DNA of 16,584 bases from JASFRI01 sp050115015. GTDB lineage: Bacteria > Acidobacteriota > Polarisedimenticolia > CBDVAL01. Each line of letters opens with the position of its first letter. Position 1 is the stretch's first letter. Position numbers and translations under genes: made by a program. The stretch spans positions 1 to 16,584 of the forward strand of contig JASFRI010000048.1 in NCBI GenBank assembly GCA_050115015.1, read 5' to 3'. Positions 6,916-14,988 of this stretch are shown here, piece after piece. Under the pieces are notes generated by a model. The model was not told the origin of the DNA. It saw only the letters and a list, made by a program, of their open reading frames with translations, and searched no databases.

Positions 6916-8583
6916 TCAACGCACCCCGGAGGCGGGGTCGCCGGCGAGAACCTCCCGGAGGAGCGCGGGCACCGGTGCCGGGAGATCCTCCTCCTGCAGC
7001 CGTTCCACCCGCTGCCGGCCCGCGGCAGCATCTCCCTCTCCCAGGGCGCGGAACGCGGCGTCGAGCCCCGCGAGGTCCCCGCCCCGGTGGAGTACCACCA
7101 GGATATCAGTGATTACGCGGGCCGCCGCGGAATGGATCTCCGGGTCCTCGAGCCCTTCCAGGAGGAACGGGATCGACTCGACGCCGCGGCCGAGCAACTC
7201 CAGCCGGGCCTCCCGGCTCACGCCCGCCTCCAGCTCCCCCTCCCCCCCGAGAGCCCGGACCAGGGCCCGCATCGCCACGGCATCCCCGCTGGCCCCCGCC
7301 GCACCGACCAGGAAGATCTTCCGGCTCTCCGTCGAGTCCCGGAGCTGCCGGGCGAGGAAGCCCCCCAGATCCTCGGTGCCGAAGTGGCTCTCCCGAACCT
7401 CCGCGCGATGGCTCCCGGGCCGGCGCAGCTTCACCTGGATGGTCCGGGGCTCGCCGGGGGCCTCGCGCCCCTCGGACGTGAACCCGAGGAGGTACTGCGC
7501 CCGCAGGCGTTCGCCGATCCGGAGGAAGATCTCCTCCATGGGAAGCACATCCGGGTCGTACGTCGCCCCGCCGGTCGCGCGCGCCATGCGCCCGAGGACC
7601 CGGCGGGCCTCCTTCCCCTCGGGGTTCTTCTCGTAGACCCCCGGCCAGATCGTCGTGCGGGCCTCGAAGAGGATCGCGTGGAGCTCCAGCCCCGCCCGCA
7701 GCAGGAACTCGCGGGCATCGGCGGCCTCCAGGCGGCTCCCCTGGTCCACCCCGTCGGTCAGCACGATGAGCGCCCGCCGCTCGGTCGTCCCGGAGCCCAG
7801 CGTATAGAGGGCGGCGTGGGACAGGGCGTCGTACAGCCGGGTTCCCCCGCCCCAGTCGACGAAGCGCTCCAGGGCGGCCGCCATCGCCTCGGGAGGGGAT
7901 CCCAGCGGTGCGATCTCGAAGCTCTCGTCGTGGAACGCCTCCACCGCCGCGCGATCGTCCGGGCGCAGCGTACGGGCGAACAGCTCCGCGGCGCGAGCCA
8001 TCGGCTCCCAGTAGGGGCGGGTGGAGTGGCTCGCGTCCAGCAGCAGCTCGGCGGCCAGCGGGCGATCGTCCGGCTCCAGGAGCTCGACCTCCCGTCGTTT
8101 CCCGTCCTCCAGCAAGCGCACCTCCTCGGGACCCACGTCGACCACCGGACGGCCGTCGGAGCCCAGGAAGGTCACGTCCAGCAGCACGAAGCTCGCGGGG
8201 TAGGCCATGACGGTGGCCCGCTGCACCATCCCGAGCCGCGGCAGGGACACGAGATCGTAGGCACGCGAACCGTCCTCGGCGACCGCCGTCACCCGCAGCA
8301 GGTGGTCCCGGTCGGGGCTGATATCCGTCCACAGCGCCTGATACGGCGGCTCGACGTCCACCGCGAGCAGTGCACCGTCCACGACGAAGCGGACCTCGAC
8401 GAGGCCTGCCCCCGACGGTGGCTCCACCTCGGCCTGCAGCACCGCCCTTCCGGAGACGAGATCCGCAGTCTCCGGCGCCCGCAGGCGAACCCGCAACTCC
8501 GGCTCCGCGTGACCCGGCAACGCGCCCATCGTCAGGACGCAGAGCCCGGCGGCAATCCGGCTTCGTGAAGGGAAGATGCTCAC
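6916..8583 (-). CDS. Secreted VWFA-related protein (Acidobacteria-type VWFA family)
   Basis: From a GTG at 8583 the protein has 555 residues: a signal peptide (cleavage likely after LPGHA, about residue 26), an Ig-like beta domain (about 30-110), a linker with the MVQRATVMAYPASFVLLDVT strand, then a von Willebrand factor A domain (about 175-370) and an alpha-helical C-terminus with HEAT-like character (about 430-555). The metal-site (MIDAS) residues are intact: LLLDASHST (Asp183, Ser185, Ser187), GGGTRLYDAL (Thr248) and VLTDGVDQGS (Asp277). The stretch AQYLLGFTSEGR followed by a PRTIQVKLRRPG strand is typical of the family first described in Acidobacteria. The function is probably metal-dependent protein binding in the envelope or outside. 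A TTG at 8619 would lengthen it by 12 residues; neither start has a strong ribosome-binding site. It follows the antiporter by about 54 bases and precedes the S1 protease by 123. Confidence 0.85.
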   Translation of the reverse strand: MSIFPSRSRIAAGLCVLTMGALPGHAEPELRVRLRAPETADLVSGRAVLQAEVEPPSGAGLVEVRFVVDGALLAVDVEPPYQALWTDISPDRDHLLRVTAVAEDGSRAYDLVSLPRLGMVQRATVMAYPASFVLLDVTFLGSDGRPVVDVGPEEVRLLEDGKRREVELLEPDDRPLAAELLLDASHSTRPYWEPMARAAELFARTLRPDDRAAVEAFHDESFEIAPLGSPPEAMAAALERFVDWGGGTRLYDALSHAALYTLGSGTTERRALIVLTDGVDQGSRLEAADAREFLLRAGLELHAILFEARTTIWPGVYEKNPEGKEARRVLGRMARATGGATYDPDVLPMEEIFLRIGERLRAQYLLGFTSEGREAPGEPRTIQVKLRRPGSHRAEVRESHFGTEDLGGFLARQLRDSTESRKIFLVGAAGASGDAVAMRALVRALGGEGELEAGVSREARLELLGRGVESIPFLLEGLEDPEIHSAAARVITDILVVLHRGGDLAGLDAAFRALGEGDAAAGRQRVERLQEEDLPAPVPALLREVLAGDPASGVR

Positions 8584-8590
8584 TCCCGAG

Positions 8591-8619
8591 AGGATCCGGT
8601 ACCACCCCGGGCCTGTCAA
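8591..8619 (-). promoter_or_regulatory. Perfect -35-like TTGACA before the VWFA gene
   Basis: The minus strand reads TTGACA at 8619-8614, then 17 bases, then GATCCT at 8596-8591 (3/6 to the -10 consensus). The same TTG is an alternative start codon. If it acts as a promoter, transcription would begin almost at the GTG start (8583), giving a nearly leaderless message. Confidence 0.25.
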
Positions 8620-8637
8620 TGAAGGGCCACCGCGGGA

Positions 8638-9687
8638 TCAGCTGACGGCGTACTGCACGACCACATACCCCGCGTACGCCAGCACCAGCGGCCAGCCCAT
8701 CCAGCGGCGGAACCGGCCATCCGCCACCGCACGGTGGATGAACAGCCGGAACAGGATCAGGACCCCCAGCATCGTCGGCAGGTGCACCTGCAGGAAGATC
8801 TCCGGGATACGGGCATCGGGGTCGAGCATGGGCAGCGGCGCCGCCGCCGCCGAGGCGCCGATGACGAACAGCACGTTGAGGATATCGGCACCGATGACGT
8901 TCCCCACCAGCAGCTCGGGATGCCCCCTTCGCAACGACGTGATCCCGACCACGAGCTCCGGGAGGGACGTCCCGAAGGCCACCAGGGTCGCGGCGATCAC
9001 CACCTCCGGAACGCTCAGCTGGCGGGCCATCTCGGAGACCGCCTCGATCAGCACGTGGCTGCCCACCACGACGAGGGCAAGCCCGACCGCCACCAGGCCT
9101 GCCAGCCCCAGGGGGGAACGCCGCGAGAGCTGCCCCTCCCCGTCGGATGCCTGGAAAGGCGCGCCCCGTGGATGGTGTCGGGACCAGCGGACCGAGACGG
9201 CCATGTAGACGCAGAGGAGGCCGAGGAGCAGGAGGCCGACCCAACGCCCCAGCATCGCGTCGGGGCCCTGCCGGGCCCAGCTTCCGTAGCAGAGGACCGC
9301 CAGCAGGGCGGCGCTTCCGAACTGCACCCATCCCTGCCGCGCGAGCACGAAGCGGTCCGCCGGCAGCACCGCCAGGAGGCAACCGAGCCCGAAGATCAGC
9401 CCGGTGTCGGCGATGATCGAGCCCACGGCGTTCCCGAGCGCGAGCCCCGGCTCGCCCCCCCAGGCGGCCATGACGGAGACCGCGCACTCCGGACTGGTGG
9501 TCCCCAGGGACACGATCGTGGCACCGACGATCACCTTGGGCATCCCGAGGCGGTATGCCAGCCCCGCCGCCCCCTCCACCAGCCATTCGGCTCCCTTCAC
9601 GAGGAGCACCATGGACACGCCGGCGAGGAGCAGCAGCGCCGGGATCGGCAGCTGGTGGAACCACTCGGGTGGGATCAGTCGCTCCAA
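8638..9687 (-). CDS. Sodium/calcium-type cation antiporter (CaCA family)
   Basis: The 349-residue inner-membrane protein has about ten hydrophobic segments and the two inverted alpha repeats of the CaCA superfamily. Repeat 1 reads VIVGATIVSLGTTSPECAVS (Glu67) followed by ALGNAVGSIIADTGLIFGL; repeat 2 reads VIAATLVAFGTSLPELVVG (Glu244) followed by LVGNVIGADILNVLFVIG. The paired glutamates are the ion-binding residues of the family. The usual second Asn of the first GN..GSN motif is replaced here (GSIIAD), a variant I associate with a bacterial subgroup. A hydrophilic loop with SDGEGQLSRR (about 168-192) separates the two halves. The start is a TTG at 9687 with GGAGG five bases upstream. The expected role is Na+- or H+-coupled Ca2+ export; the actual ions are not provable here. 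It diverges from the S8 protease gene. Confidence 0.9.
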   Translation of the reverse strand: MERLIPPEWFHQLPIPALLLLAGVSMVLLVKGAEWLVEGAAGLAYRLGMPKVIVGATIVSLGTTSPECAVSVMAAWGGEPGLALGNAVGSIIADTGLIFGLGCLLAVLPADRFVLARQGWVQFGSAALLAVLCYGSWARQGPDAMLGRWVGLLLLGLLCVYMAVSVRWSRHHPRGAPFQASDGEGQLSRRSPLGLAGLVAVGLALVVVGSHVLIEAVSEMARQLSVPEVVIAATLVAFGTSLPELVVGITSLRRGHPELLVGNVIGADILNVLFVIGASAAAAPLPMLDPDARIPEIFLQVHLPTMLGVLILFRLFIHRAVADGRFRRWMGWPLVLAYAGYVVVQYAVS

Positions 9688-9793
9688 GAAGGCCTCCGGT
9701 CACGCCCGCGGGAGGTTACCCCCTTCCCCCGGGCGGTCGCAACGGCGGCTGGGCCCGGCCCTCCGATCCCCCCGTGCCTCGGGTGCATCCCGA

Positions 9794-9822
9794 TTGACGA
9801 CGCCCCGAAACGGCGGTAACTT
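9794..9822 (+). promoter_or_regulatory. Candidate sigma70-type promoter for the S8 protease
   Basis: TTGACG (9794-9799; 5/6) and TAACTT (9817-9822; T1, A2 and T6 conserved) are exactly 17 bases apart, placing the transcript start about 60 bases before the ATG at 9890. It is the best promoter-like pair in the divergent spacer 9688-9889. Confidence 0.45.
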
Positions 9823-9835
9823 CGACCCATTACCG
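9814..9835. promoter_or_regulatory. Inverted repeat overlapping the -10, possible operator
   Basis: CGGTAA (9814-9819) and TTACCG (9830-9835) are perfect six-base inverted arms with a ten-base spacer. They cover the candidate -10 element and start site of the S8 protease promoter, a typical place for a dimeric regulator to bind. No regulator is identified. Confidence 0.35.
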
Positions 9836-9889
9836 TCTGGCCGGATCGCCCGGGTCTCCGCATGCCTCCGGTCGCAAGGAGGTCCCCCC

Positions 9890-12800
9890 ATGACGCCCCC
9901 GCGGTTCGTGCTCGGCGCCCTGCTCCTCGCCGCCCTCTCGCGGCCCACCCCGGCGGAACCCGTCCCGACCGTGCATGTGATCCTCCTGGAGGAGGCCTCC
10001 CTCGCCGCCTACGAGGGAGGCGTGCCGGGGCTGAGGCCGACCTCACCGCGGGCACTGGGCACGGTCCGCCTGGACCCCCGGAGCGAGGCGAGCCGGAGCT
10101 ACCTGGCCTGGCTGCGGGCCCGGCAGGACCACCACCTGGACCGCTTCGCGGCCGTCCTGGGCCGCCGCCCGGAGGTGGTGTTCCGCTACCGGGGGGGCGC
10201 CAACGGCCTGGCCCTGCGGATCAGCGGGGCCGAGGCGGACCGGATCGCGGCAATGCCGGGCGTGCGTGAGGTGGTGGAGGATCACGACCTGCCCCTGGAC
10301 ACGGACCGTGGCCCGACGCTGATCGGGGCCGGGGATGTCTGGGATGGCACGGCCCTGGGAACGGCGGTTCTCGGGGAGGGGGTGATCGTCGGCATCATCG
10401 ACACCGGCGTGAACATGGGACATCCGGCGTTCGCGGACGACCCGGTGGACGGGCACGTCTTCGTCAACCCCTTCGGGCCCGGCGTGCACGTCGGCTGGTG
10501 CGATCCGGGGCACCCGAGCTACAGTCCCGCCTACGTCTGCAACGAGAAGCTGATCGGCGCGTGGGACTTCGTGGATGCCGTGTCGGTGGACGCCGACGGC
10601 CCGGAGGACAGCGACGGCCACGGCAGCCACACGGCGAGCACCGCCGCGGGGAACCGCGTGGACTACAGCGGCGACGGCATCCCGGACATATCCGGGGTGG
10701 CGCCCCACGCCAACCTGATCACCTACGACGCCTGCTACGTGGATCCGGGCACCGGTCTCGGCCTGTGCCCGTTCAGCGCCACGTCCGCCGCCGTGGATCG
10801 TGCCATCCTCGACGGTGTCGACGTGATTAACTACTCCATCGGAGGGGGGGGCTCCCCCTGGAGCTTCTCGGATATCGATCGCTACTTCCTGAACGCGTTC
10901 GGCGCCGGGATCTTCGTCGCCGCCAGCGCGGGGAACTCCGGCCCCGGGGCCTCGACCACGGGGCACCTGGCGCCCTGGGTGACCACCGTGGGCGCGAGCA
11001 CGATGGACCGTGTGAACGTCCAGAACGCCCTGATCGATCTCGTCGGCGGCGGCAGCCCGCCGGCGGCGCCGTCGGGACTCAGCCGGACCCAGGGGTACGG
11101 GCCTGCCCCGATCGTGTATGCCGGCGACTTCGTCAACGGGGACCCCAACCCCGAGCAGTGCCTGCACCCGTTCCCCCCCGGTACCTTCAGCGGGGAGATC
11201 GTGGTCTGCGACCGCGGAGACCTTGCGCGGGTGATGAAGGGCCAGAACGTCCTCGCCGGCGGCGCCGGGGGGTTCGTCCTGGCCAACGTGAGCGGCGGCG
11301 CCACGAACCTCGTCGACGACGCCCACGTGCTGCCGGCGATCCACGTGGATGTGACCGCCGGGAATGCCCTGCGGACCTGGCTGGCGTCCGGCTCCGGGCA
11401 CGTGGCCACCATCACGCCGGGGACGATGCAACTCAACCCCTCCGCGGCGGACGTCATGGCCGGCTTCAGCTCCCGGGGCCCGAACGTCTCTTTCGACGTC
11501 CTGAAACCGGATGTCACGAACCCGGGGGTGAACGTCCTCGCCGCGTACCGTGCCGGCTTCCTGGACGAGCCGGGGCTGCCACCCTACTCGGGTCTGGAGC
11601 TGGCCTTTCTCAGCGGAACGTCGATGTCGAGCCCGCACACCGCCGGCGCCGGTGCGCTGGTACGGTCGGCGCATCCGGGCTGGAGCCCCGCGGCGATCAA
11701 GTCCGCCCTGATGACCACCGCGACACGGGACGTCCGGAAGGAGGACGGCGTCTCCCCCGCCGATGCCCACGACATGGGAGGCGGCCGGGTGCGCGTGGAC
11801 CGGGCGGTGCAGGCCGGGCTGGTGCTGGACGAGGCCCAGGCCGCGTTCCTGGCGGCGAACCCCTCCACGGGGGGGGACCCACGAGCCCTGAACCTCGCGA
11901 GCCTGACCCATGGGGCCTGCGGCGCGTTCTGCGAGTTCTCGCGCACGGTGACGAACCCCCTCCCCGCCAGCGTGACCTGGACGGCATCGGGGAGCGGGCC
12001 GGCGTGGATGACGTTCGACGTCCAGCCCCCCATGTTCACCCTCGGCCCCGGCGGGAGCCAGCCCCTGACCATCCGGATCGGCGCGGCGGCGGGCGCCGTG
12101 GGCACCTGGGCCTTCGGCGAGGTGCTGCTGACCCCCGACGACCCCACGGTCCCGGATGCCCACCTGACCGCCGCGATCCGGCCCGCCGGCGTGGCGGAGC
12201 TGGAGGTCGCCGCGACCCGTGTCGGCGACGTGGTCCTGGGGAATGGCAACGGCGTCCCGGAGCCCTACGAGGTGCTCACGCTGGAGGTCGACCTCCGCAA
12301 CGTGGGCAGCACCGCCGCCACCGGCATCTCCGCGCAGCTTTCCACCACGACGCCGGGGGTGAGCCTTCTGGAGGACCGGGCGGCCTGGGCCCCGATCGAG
12401 CCCAGTCAGGTGGGGACGAGTCTGAGCCCCCACTTCCGCATCGCGGTCGACGGAAGCGTGCCCTGCGGAACGTCGATGGACCTGCAGCTCGATGTCGCCG
12501 CCGATCACGGCCCGTCGCAGTTCCCCATCACCCTGCCCCTGGGCGCGCTCGGGACCCCGTCCGGCGACTTTGCCGCCGCCGACGCCCCGGTTCCGATCCC
12601 GGACAACAGCGCCGCCGGGGCGGATTCCGTGATCCCCATCGGCGAGACCTTCGACGTGGCGGATTTGGACGTCGCGGTGACGATCTCCCACGCCCGGATC
12701 AGCGACCTCGAGGTCGACCTCCTCTCCCCCCTCGGCACGGTGGTGCGGCTCCACGATCGCACCGGGGGGGACACCGCCGATATCGACACGGTCTACGACA

Positions 12801-13888
12801 CGCTGACCGTCCCGGACGGCCCCGGTGCCCTCGGGGACTTCATCGGGGAACCGGTGGCCGGGGACTGGACGCTCCACGTCGCAGACCGGCGGAACATGAT
12901 CGCCGGGGAGATCACGGCCTTTTCGCTGAACCTCCAGGGAGCACCCGCGGTGCTCTGCGAGCCCGTGCCCTGCAAGGTGGGGGCCGCGATCACCGCCGGA
13001 CCCTCCCCGGTCTGCGGCGGGGAACCGGTGACGGTCTCGGGGATCGGCAGCCTGTTCGCCGGAGAGGACTGCGGGGGCACGCTCGAGTACCGTCTCGAGG
13101 GGAACGCCGGCGTGCTGCAGGACTGGTCGCCGGATCCGGATGTCGTCGACTTTCCGGACCAGGACCAGATCTACACCGTCCAGGCTCGAGATCCCCTGAC
13201 CGGGGCCCTGTCGCTGGCGAGCACCGAGGTGACGGCGTCGCCGACACCGGTGCCGGCCATCTCCCAGTCGCCCACACCTGTCTGCTCCGAGGTCGGAGAT
13301 GCGGTCCTCGACGCCGGCGACGGTTTCGCGGCGTACACCTGGCGGGACGGCGGGGGCCAGATCGTCGGCACGGAACGGATGCTGGCGCTGTCGGGGGATG
13401 CCTGCCTGCAGTCCCTCACCCTGAGCGTGAGCACCACCGCGGGATGCTCCGGGGAGACCGGGAGCTTCGCCGCCGCGTGCGCGCCCTGCACGCCGGGGGA
13501 GGTCAGCCCCCCCGGCTCCCCCGTCCCCTTCCGGCTCGGCGTGGACGCCGCCGCGACGCTGGAATTCGGGCTGCTGCCGGATCCCGATGTGGAGTACAAT
13601 CTGATCGTCGCGGACTCCGTCGGGGCGATCCTCTCCGGCGACTACACGCACCGCTACTGTGATCTGGAGAGCAACAGCGTCGGCACCTGGAGCCCCGTCG
13701 ACGCCGGGACCGTCCGGTGGACGCCGCTGGTCCCCGACCTGCTCGTGGAAGGCATGTGGGTCGTCTTCGCCGAGCGCACCAACACCCAGGGGGTGTTTCC
13801 GGGTCCATACGGCGCGGGTTCCGACGGCATGCCACGTCCGGCCGACACCGACGGACAGGGATCCATCGTGAACGTCGACTGCCCTTGA
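9890..13888 (+). CDS. Secreted subtilisin-fold (S8) serine protease with PA domain, P domain and Cys-rich C-terminal tail
   Basis: The 1332-residue protein starts at an ATG with AAGGAGG seven bases upstream; the frame stays open to 9404 but that part lies under the antiporter gene. Domains in order: signal peptide (1-22), I9-type inhibitory propeptide (about 25-135), and an S8 catalytic domain (about 160-640) with Asp171 (VGIIDTGVN), His244 (SDGHGSHTAS), oxyanion Asn349 (ASAGNSGPG) and Ser578 (LSGTSMSSPHTAG). A PA domain is inserted at about 400-510. A fibronectin-like domain follows at about 680-765. Then come the GNGNGVPEPYE beta module (about 774-890), a P domain (about 895-1015), Cys-rich Ig-like segments (1023-1200) and a closing domain ending SIVNVDCP. 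The PA-inserted architecture resembles large extracellular subtilases. All catalytic residues are present, so it should be an active, self-processed secreted protease. Its tail is homologous to that of the S1 protease. Confidence 0.95.
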   Translation: MTPPRFVLGALLLAALSRPTPAEPVPTVHVILLEEASLAAYEGGVPGLRPTSPRALGTVRLDPRSEASRSYLAWLRARQDHHLDRFAAVLGRRPEVVFRYRGGANGLALRISGAEADRIAAMPGVREVVEDHDLPLDTDRGPTLIGAGDVWDGTALGTAVLGEGVIVGIIDTGVNMGHPAFADDPVDGHVFVNPFGPGVHVGWCDPGHPSYSPAYVCNEKLIGAWDFVDAVSVDADGPEDSDGHGSHTASTAAGNRVDYSGDGIPDISGVAPHANLITYDACYVDPGTGLGLCPFSATSAAVDRAILDGVDVINYSIGGGGSPWSFSDIDRYFLNAFGAGIFVAASAGNSGPGASTTGHLAPWVTTVGASTMDRVNVQNALIDLVGGGSPPAAPSGLSRTQGYGPAPIVYAGDFVNGDPNPEQCLHPFPPGTFSGEIVVCDRGDLARVMKGQNVLAGGAGGFVLANVSGGATNLVDDAHVLPAIHVDVTAGNALRTWLASGSGHVATITPGTMQLNPSAADVMAGFSSRGPNVSFDVLKPDVTNPGVNVLAAYRAGFLDEPGLPPYSGLELAFLSGTSMSSPHTAGAGALVRSAHPGWSPAAIKSALMTTATRDVRKEDGVSPADAHDMGGGRVRVDRAVQAGLVLDEAQAAFLAANPSTGGDPRALNLASLTHGACGAFCEFSRTVTNPLPASVTWTASGSGPAWMTFDVQPPMFTLGPGGSQPLTIRIGAAAGAVGTWAFGEVLLTPDDPTVPDAHLTAAIRPAGVAELEVAATRVGDVVLGNGNGVPEPYEVLTLEVDLRNVGSTAATGISAQLSTTTPGVSLLEDRAAWAPIEPSQVGTSLSPHFRIAVDGSVPCGTSMDLQLDVAADHGPSQFPITLPLGALGTPSGDFAAADAPVPIPDNSAAGADSVIPIGETFDVADLDVAVTISHARISDLEVDLLSPLGTVVRLHDRTGGDTADIDTVYDTLTVPDGPGALGDFIGEPVAGDWTLHVADRRNMIAGEITAFSLNLQGAPAVLCEPVPCKVGAAITAGPSPVCGGEPVTVSGIGSLFAGEDCGGTLEYRLEGNAGVLQDWSPDPDVVDFPDQDQIYTVQARDPLTGALSLASTEVTASPTPVPAISQSPTPVCSEVGDAVLDAGDGFAAYTWRDGGGQIVGTERMLALSGDACLQSLTLSVSTTAGCSGETGSFAAACAPCTPGEVSPPGSPVPFRLGVDAAATLEFGLLPDPDVEYNLIVADSVGAILSGDYTHRYCDLESNSVGTWSPVDAGTVRWTPLVPDLLVEGMWVVFAERTNTQGVFPGPYGAGSDGMPRPADTDGQGSIVNVDCP
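12209..13885 (+). other. C-terminal module copy B, shared with the S1 protease
   Basis: Codons for residues ~774-1332 of the S8 protease. Cysteines 859, 1023, 1028, 1042, 1061, 1132, 1172, 1186, 1197, 1200, 1257 and 1331 correspond one to one with those of copy A (3910-5571). Similarity is strongest in the last ~90 residues, where the two copies agree at well over half of positions by eye. Confidence 0.9.
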
Positions 13889-13914
13889 GGGTGACCCTCC
13901 GGGTCGCTCGCGAC
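13887..13914 (+). terminator. Two small hairpins after the S8 protease stop
   Basis: GAGGG-TGA-CCCTC (13887-13899) and GTCGC-TC-GCGAC (13903-13914) follow the stop codon within the 42-base gap to the next gene. They are short and lack a T-tract, so partial attenuation or no function are both possible. Confidence 0.2.
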
Positions 13915-13930
13915 GGAGCACCAGCCCGGG

Positions 13931-14968
13931 ATGAGCAGCTTCGGTCAGCAACTCAAGCGACAGCGCGAGAGCCGCGGTCTGGACCTCGACGACGTCGCCG
14001 AGGCCACGAAGATCGCCCGGCACCATCTGGAGGCCCTGGAGGAAGGGGACCTGGAGAGGCTACCCGGGCCGATCTTCAACCGCGGCTACGTGCGCGCCTA
14101 TGCCGAGTTCGTGGGGCTCGACAGCGAGCGCGCCGTGGCCGACTACGCCGCCGAGGAAAAGTCCCGTGGCCCCGCCACCCCCAGTGCGGAGGAGATCACC
14201 CGGGAGATCGCTCGCGCCGTGGAGACGCGTAGCGGTTCCCCGATCCGGGGCCTCCCGTTCCCTCCCTGGGCCGTTGCCGCCGCCGGGGGCCTGCTCGTGG
14301 TCGCGATCCTGCTCGGATGGCTGTGGCTGCGGTCCGGCCCGTCACCGGAGACGTCCGGGGCGGCGGATGCCGGGGCAGGGGCGGGCGCGTCGGCGGAAGC
14401 CCCACGGGAGATCGACGCGCCGGTGCGGCCCGACGCCGCGGAGGAGCCGGCCGGGAACCTATCCACAGCCACCTCTCCGGAGAAGCCCGCAGCCTCCGTC
14501 GCAGATGGCCCCCCCGCCCGGGAGGCGGCCGCGCCGGTTGTCGCGGACACCCTCCCCGCCCCGGAGGCGGCCGCGCGGCAGAGGCCGGCACCTGCGGAGT
14601 CCGCCGCGCCGCCGCCCGCCGCGACCGCCATGCGGGTCTCGGAGTCCGGCGTCGGGACCGGAGTGGTCGATCGCATCCTCGTGGGGCGCACCGACCGCTT
14701 CGCCCCGGGCTCCGTGGCATGGTTCTGGACCCGCGTCGTCGACGGCAGCAAGGGGGAGGAGGTCCGGCACGTCTGGATTCACGAGGGGCAAGAGGTCGCG
14801 ACGCTCTCGTTCACGGTCGGCGGGCCGCACTGGCGCGTCTCCAGCCGCAAGACGCTCCGCGAGGGCTCCGAGGGGCGCTGGGCCGCGGAGGCCCGCGATG
14901 CCTCGGGCCGCGTCCTGGCCCGGGAGGAGTTCCTCTGTGAGCCCGGGGGCGTTGAGGACCGGCGGTAG
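13931..14968 (+). CDS. RodZ-like HTH membrane protein with C-terminal DUF2914 domain
   Basis: The 345-residue protein has four parts: a RodZ/HTH_25-type helix-turn-helix at residues 4-75 (GQQLKRQRESRGLDLDDVAE, then LPGPIFNRGYVRAYAEFVGL), one transmembrane helix at 113-133 (WAVAAAGGLLVVAILLGWLW), a Pro/Ala/Glu-rich linker (about 134-240), and a DUF2914 beta domain at about 246-337 (VARVV-like core: SVAWFWTRVVDG, VRHVWIHEGQEVATL, HWRVSSRKTL). Topology should place the HTH in the cytoplasm and DUF2914 outside. True RodZ proteins link MreB to the wall machinery but end in a different domain, so this may be a RodZ-related cytoskeleton/membrane adaptor or a membrane-tethered regulator. It starts 42 bases after the S8 protease, with only a weak GGAG upstream. 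Confidence 0.85.
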   Translation: MSSFGQQLKRQRESRGLDLDDVAEATKIARHHLEALEEGDLERLPGPIFNRGYVRAYAEFVGLDSERAVADYAAEEKSRGPATPSAEEITREIARAVETRSGSPIRGLPFPPWAVAAAGGLLVVAILLGWLWLRSGPSPETSGAADAGAGAGASAEAPREIDAPVRPDAAEEPAGNLSTATSPEKPAASVADGPPAREAAAPVVADTLPAPEAAARQRPAPAESAAPPPAATAMRVSESGVGTGVVDRILVGRTDRFAPGSVAWFWTRVVDGSKGEEVRHVWIHEGQEVATLSFTVGGPHWRVSSRKTLREGSEGRWAAEARDASGRVLAREEFLCEPGGVEDRR

Positions 14969-14974
14969 CGCCGG
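14959..14974 (+). terminator. Hairpin spanning the stop codon of the RodZ-like gene
   Basis: CCGGCG-GTAG-CGCCGG forms a perfect six-base-pair stem whose loop contains the TAG stop; CCGGCG recurs at 14977-14982 and could form an alternative stem with 14969-14974. There is no T-tract, so termination is uncertain. Confidence 0.25.
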
Positions 14975-14988
14975 CCCCGGCGGACCGC

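Noticed and set aside
7106..9703. An 865-codon minus-strand frame running across the VWFA and antiporter genes
   Set aside because: It is in a different frame from both genes, is Gly/Arg/Ala low-complexity, and spans two recognised proteins with proper starts and stops.
10043..14026. A 1327-codon open frame on the minus strand opposite the S8 protease
   Set aside because: It is the antisense shadow expected in GC-rich DNA; it has no domain, is very rich in Gly, Arg, His and Asp without structure, and the plus strand has an unmistakable protease with all catalytic residues.
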